This document shows positions 60,825 through 64,000 of a DNA stretch of 64,000 bases, piece after piece. A program made the position numbers and the translations under genes. Below the pieces are notes generated by a model. That model ran no database searches and had not been told where the DNA came from. It was given only the letters and a program-made list of their open reading frames with translations. Position 1 is the first letter of the stretch. Every line of letters begins with the position of its first letter. The stretch lies in contig OY282494.1 in the NCBI GenBank assembly GCA_958296385.1, positions 343,416 through 407,415 of the forward strand. The letters run 5' to 3'. The DNA is from an uncultured Dehalococcoidia bacterium (lineage in GTDB: Bacteria > Chloroflexota > Dehalococcoidia > Lucifugimonadales > UBA3495).

Positions 60825-61595
60825 TTACTGGCTGGCGCCCTCGGACGATGACTGTCGGCCCAGCTCCGCCTCCAGCTGCCGGATGCGTTCCTGCGCCTGC
60901 GCCAACTCCGCCACCGCCGCATCCCGGTCCGCCTCCACCAGTGTAAAGTCGCACAGGTAGCGCCCGCTCTTGCGGTCGTAAAAGCGCAGGTGCGATTCGT
61001 CGTCAACGTCCCAGTCCCAGGACGGATTCCAGCACAGGCACAAGTCCAGCGCGGCGCTGTACCCCCAAATCGTACCGTCGGCCTCCGTATGCAACTCAAT
61101 AGGATGGTAGATGCCGTCAATCAGCACGTCGCCGGCCAGGGGGTAGCCGTACAAATCGCCGCCGGTGGGGTCAGCCCGCCAGTATTCGGGGATGCCCACG
61201 CTGGCGTAGAGGCCCGGCTTCTCCCCGGTATCCCGCTCGTTGGTGCTTTCGGATGCCACCTCCAGGGCAAAGTCGGGCGGCTTGCCCGCCTCCCAGATGA
61301 CATAACCGTTGCGGCTGCGGATGGCGGCCTTGTCCACGCCAAAAGCCACGTAGAGGTCAGGCCGGAAACGGTAGTTCATGTTGTACTCGTTGTAAAAGAC
61401 AAACCCATCGGTGCGCACCAGCACGTCAGGCCGTCCGGCGAAATGCCGCGCCACAAAGTAGCCGCTCTTATCGATAACGGGAGTTTGCAGCATATCGCCT
61501 CGTTTCTCCGGGTCGGGGCAGACGTAATCAGCGGGCAAGACGATAGGGACAAGTTCCCGGTAAGCGGCCCGTGGGGGCGCAATTTGCGTAGTCAT
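60825..61595 (-). CDS. Uma2 family putative endonuclease (pair 2, copy 1)
   Basis: The protein has 256 residues from ATG 61595. It is almost identical to the gene at 59986-60798 over the first 220 residues; the coiled-coil end is shorter (AVAELAQAQERIRQLEAELG). Base-level identity is very high, so the duplication is recent. It is not close to pair 1 at 41176-42820 beyond the shared fold. Confidence 0.85.
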   Translation of the reverse strand: MTTQIAPPRAAYRELVPIVLPADYVCPDPEKRGDMLQTPVIDKSGYFVARHFAGRPDVLVRTDGFVFYNEYNMNYRFRPDLYVAFGVDKAAIRSRNGYVIWEAGKPPDFALEVASESTNERDTGEKPGLYASVGIPEYWRADPTGGDLYGYPLAGDVLIDGIYHPIELHTEADGTIWGYSAALDLCLCWNPSWDWDVDDESHLRFYDRKSGRYLCDFTLVEADRDAAVAELAQAQERIRQLEAELGRQSSSEGASQ

Positions 61596-62157
61596 AGCTG
61601 AAAAACCTCGTTGACAAGATGCCGTGTTAAGCCGTCAGTGGAGTTAGTGCAGTGATTCACTGGTAGCCCATTTAGAAACTTATGTCTCTCTGTTTGATAC
61701 GGCTATTCACCTCTGATTTCAATTCATTAGGCATCATCGATCATATATTTGTTTGTAGGCCCGCGCTTTGTCAATCCGATGCATCTCAACCCGATGGATA
61801 CTCTCTATGTCGTCAAAGTTAGTTACTGCGGCTGCGACGCTCGGTAACCCCAACTGTTTGCAGGCAAGGAACCGCGAATGTGCCGGATAGCGGGCTATGC
61901 CCCCTTACTGCATCCACATCATAACTTGTGGCGTTGCTACTGCCTAGCCTCCCAATCATTGGGCGCGCAAACGGCGCAAGCCGCAGGATGGCCGCCTGTA
62001 TCACGCCCATCATAGTCAGCGTTGCCCGCGCCTCCCGGAACTGCGACCAGGCACAGCGTGTAGGCGGCGGCGTAGATAAAGCTTTGCCGAGGCTGTTGCC
62101 CCGGCCGGCAAAGGCCTGCATCAGCGCTGCTTAGTCAGGCGTTGCCAACGCTGGCGC
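61596..62157. other. 562-base low-coding region with lower GC
   Basis: No full gene is seen. The part near 61620-61760 is AT-richer than the rest of the window and holds a decayed open frame (61734-61905, see that entry). The part 61905-62157 has open frames on both strands without family features. No repeat, hairpin or tRNA-like fold is obvious by eye. Confidence 0.4.
61734..61905 (-). pseudogene. Possible ParB-like nuclease fragment
   Basis: The minus frame reads ARYPAHSRFLACKQLGLPSV, then a 35-residue tail (FDDIESIHRVEMHRIDKARA) to a stop at 61734. The H-S-R-x-x-A-x-K-x-L-G pattern resembles the DGHxR...A.K.LG motif of ParB-like domains. Upstream in frame a TAA at about 61906 cuts it off, and no start is evident. 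It is probably a remnant. Confidence is low because the motif is short. Confidence 0.3.
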
Positions 62158-62349
62158 TCACAAAAAGCCGGTGAGCAGCGACTTCAGCGAGTTCACGAGT
62201 GAGTTCAGGAACCATGACCAGGCCAGCGCCAGCATGATGAGAAAGATGACAAACCCGACCACGGACGTGAGCAGCATCGCGCATCCGAACCCCAGTCCGA
62301 ACGTGAAACCGTCGATTACTCTGTCCAGTTTCCCTTTGATACCTTTCAT
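62158..62349 (-). CDS. Small membrane protein, 63 residues
   Basis: ATG 62349 with GAGG upstream. The chain is MKGIKGKLDRVIDGFTFGLG, then a strong hydrophobic stretch (residues about 22-48, FLIMLALAWSWFLNSL), then a short amphipathic end. It is probably a single- or double-pass inner-membrane peptide. It starts 41 bases after the stop of the DAO-type gene on the same strand. No family recognised. Confidence 0.6.
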   Translation of the reverse strand: MKGIKGKLDRVIDGFTFGLGFGCAMLLTSVVGFVIFLIMLALAWSWFLNSLVNSLKSLLTGFL

Positions 62350-62390
62350 TTTGCCCTCGCTTTGGATGGCAGATTGGCGGTACGGATTGG

Positions 62391-63527
62391 CTAGGCGGCG
62401 CGGCCGGCGAAACGCGCCGGGTCGCATCCCGCCAGGCTGATGTCGGTGCTGCCGGCGGCGATTATATCCGCAATGCCCTTGCCCATGGCCGGCCCCAGCA
62501 GTATGCCCTTTTTCTGCCCGCCGGTGTTGATGTACACGTTGTCCCACCCCGGCGCGCCGCCGACGATGGGCAGCCAGTCCGGGGTTACCGGCCGCAGGCA
62601 GGCGGTCTGCTCCACCACCGCCGCATCGCTCAGCGACGGCATCAGCCGCACCGCCATCCGCAGTATCTTTTCCCGCGCGTCGTCGGTCAGCGACAGGTCA
62701 AAGCCGGCGTCCTCCTCGGTAGAGCCGCACCAGATTAGCCCGTCGGATTTGGCGTACATTGAGCTGCCGCCGCCAATCAGCTCGTAGTCCAGGCCCGGCC
62801 CCGCCGGCTGCACCCGCACGATCTGCCCTTTCAGCGGATTGACCGGGATGGCGATGTCCAGCCATTGCTCCACCGTGCGGCACCAGGGGCCGGCGGCGAT
62901 GAGCAGTGCGCCGCAGGCCACTTCGCCCTCCCCGGTTACCACCGACTCCACGCGCCCGTTGCCCAGCCGCAGGCCCAGCGCGGCGGTGGACATAACCGAC
63001 GCCCCCCGTCCCGTTGCGGCGGCGGCCAGCGCCTGCGTGAACTCCAGCCCGTCCAGCGCGCCGTTGCCCACCGCCCGTATGCCGCCGATAACATCCGGAC
63101 ACAGCCGGGGTTCAATGGACAGCGCATCCTCCCGTTCCAGCCGCTCCGCGTAAAAGCCGGGTTCCGGCGCGCGGTTAAAGGTAGCCAGCGTGTCATCCAA
63201 ATCCGACAGTTCGTCCTCATCCAGAGCCACTTTCAGAATTGAAGTCAGCCGGCCGTGATAGTCAATCCCGGTTTCCGCCGGCAGCGATTCCCAAAGCTCC
63301 CGGTGCATCCGGAACGACTGCAACGCCATATCTTGCAAAGGCTCCGGCCAGCCGTGGCCCTCCAGCGGGTTCAGCCCCCCGGCGTTGTAGCCCGACGCCG
63401 CCGCCGCGATGTCGTCGCGCTCAATAATCGTTGCCGTGATGCCCTGTTGCGCCAGATAATAAGCGGCGGCGCACCCCGCGATGCCCCCGCCGATAATCAC
63501 CACGTCGGCAGTCCGATTTGTCGTCAT
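62391..63527 (-). CDS. FAD-dependent oxidoreductase (DAO/glycine oxidase-like)
   Basis: The protein has 378 residues from ATG 63527. The FAD-binding N-terminus is VVIIGGGIAGCAAAYYLAQ (GxGxxG) with ATIIERDDIAAAASGYNAGG, and the closing motif lies in VYINTGGQKKGILLGPAMGKG. RPVTPDWLPIVGG is typical of DAO enzymes that oxidise amines or amino acids. The substrate is unknown. It lies 110 bases downstream of the nitronate monooxygenase gene on the same strand. Confidence 0.9.
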   Translation of the reverse strand: MTTNRTADVVIIGGGIAGCAAAYYLAQQGITATIIERDDIAAAASGYNAGGLNPLEGHGWPEPLQDMALQSFRMHRELWESLPAETGIDYHGRLTSILKVALDEDELSDLDDTLATFNRAPEPGFYAERLEREDALSIEPRLCPDVIGGIRAVGNGALDGLEFTQALAAAATGRGASVMSTAALGLRLGNGRVESVVTGEGEVACGALLIAAGPWCRTVEQWLDIAIPVNPLKGQIVRVQPAGPGLDYELIGGGSSMYAKSDGLIWCGSTEEDAGFDLSLTDDAREKILRMAVRLMPSLSDAAVVEQTACLRPVTPDWLPIVGGAPGWDNVYINTGGQKKGILLGPAMGKGIADIIAAGSTDISLAGCDPARFAGRAA

Positions 63528-63637
63528 AATGTCAATCCCATTCGTCGTGTCGCCCAAACCTGTCGGGTTTGGAGTATTCCGGCCATTGTAACAAAAGGCG
63601 TAACGAATTGCCGGAGCAAACCCGGATGCGCCGTCGG

Positions 63638-64000
63638 CTAACTCTGCCCCGAAAACCTTTCCGGCAGCCCCCGCAAAATATCCGCCGCCCCCTGGCAGAC
63701 GTCCGCGATTACATCCGCCGCCGGCCGTATGGCATTGACCTGTCCGGCCCCCTGCCCCATATACACGGACGCCACTTCCGGGTCGTGGCGGGCCCGGCCG
63801 GCGGCAACGTCCGAGGCCAGCTCCTCCCGATTGGCCAGCACTTCGGCGTCCCTGCCGTCCCACTGCCGCACCAGCCGGTTGCGGTACACCCGCCCCGCTA
63901 TCGGCTCCGGCCAGGGGTCGTTGCCCAGCAGGTCGTAAAACCGGGTGAACACGGTATCCTGCCCCCCGGAAAGCAGGATTTGTTCCTTAAATGACTGCGG
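63638..64000 (-). CDS. Nitronate monooxygenase, C-terminal part (runs off window)
   Basis: The frame is open from base 64000 to the stop at 63638, 120 residues. Patterns VYMGQGAGQVNAIRPAADVI and REELASDVAAGRARHDPEVA match the C-terminus of FMN-dependent 2-nitropropane dioxygenase/nitronate monooxygenase. The GQGAG-x-x-N end and the preceding helix are typical. It oxidises nitronates to carbonyls. The N-terminal barrel is outside the window. Confidence 0.82.
   Translation of the reverse strand, partial: PQSFKEQILLSGGQDTVFTRFYDLLGNDPWPEPIAGRVYRNRLVRQWDGRDAEVLANREELASDVAAGRARHDPEVASVYMGQGAGQVNAIRPAADVIADVCQGAADILRGLPERFSGQS

Noticed and set aside
1-64000. tRNA, rRNA and riboswitch genes
   Set aside because: No cloverleaf, conserved rRNA core or known riboswitch signature was recognised on reading either strand; a covariance-model scan would be needed to exclude them.

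Overview
The window looks like chromosomal DNA of a GC-rich bacterium, most likely a member of the Chloroflexota (SAR202/Dehalococcoidia-like or a host-associated relative). This is an inference. It rests on the mix of F420/flavin-type LLM oxidoreductases, CaiB/BaiF CoA transferases, MeaB, MqnA and repeated Uma2-family nucleases, on lipoproteins carrying Val-Thr-Arg-Val-Val linkers after the lipid cysteine, and on many TTG/GTG starts. I found no rRNA, tRNA, CRISPR array or transposase.

Layout. 1-2.8 kb: two LLM oxidoreductases, a pair of membrane/coiled-coil proteins and a TlpA-like lipoprotein. 2.9-6.8 kb: a cobalamin-binding/radical-SAM-like protein without its cluster cysteines, a DUF1800 protein and an NHL-repeat protein. 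6.8-14.5 kb (minus): a CMD-family protein, an RraA-like protein and a glycine betaine/proline-type ABC transporter (ATPase with CBS domains, permease, two paralogous binding lipoproteins) with two coiled-coil genes inserted in the locus. 14.7-17.3 kb: a compact minus-strand operon of a HigB-like toxin, a HigA-like antitoxin fused to a dual-OB-like domain and two DUF488 proteins, bracketed by a direct repeat. 17.5-22.5 kb: housekeeping genes (tyrA, aroA, gmk, lipA) around another coiled-coil pair. 22.5-24.0 kb: a lower-GC patch with an orphan type I restriction R-subunit N-terminal-like protein. 24-27.5 kb: HAD, MBL-fold and amidohydrolase enzymes.

27.5-32.4 kb holds two paralogous multi-spanning GT-C-like membrane proteins, each with a poly-G tract at the same codon position. 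The copy with 13 G is open and the copy with 24 G is out of frame, so these look like phase-variable (contingency) loci. Between them lies a broken AddA/RecB-type nuclease remnant. 32.4-38 kb: polyprenyl synthase, metG, ilvD and an enoyl-CoA hydratase. 38-49.5 kb: SDRs, a PLD/zinc-ribbon protein, MBL, tandem Uma2 genes, quinone reductase, an HEXXH-type secreted peptidase, mqnA, MTHFR and an enoyl-CoA hydratase. 49.9-53.4 kb: an NfeD/slipin pair and meaB. 53.6-64 kb: SDR, a coiled-coil/PD-(D/E)XK-like protein, a cysteinyl-tRNA synthetase fused to a GT2 glycosyltransferase, a double CaiB/BaiF protein, a second tandem Uma2 pair, a small membrane protein, a DAO-type oxidoreductase and the end of a nitronate monooxygenase.

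Two themes run through the window. The first is tandem duplication at every scale: 15-32 bp intergenic repeats, 24 bp in-gene repeats, 3'-partial gene copies, a 363 bp domain duplication and whole Uma2 genes. The second is a dispersed palindromic repeat family in intergenic gaps. Functions come from motif recognition by eye; no database search was run.
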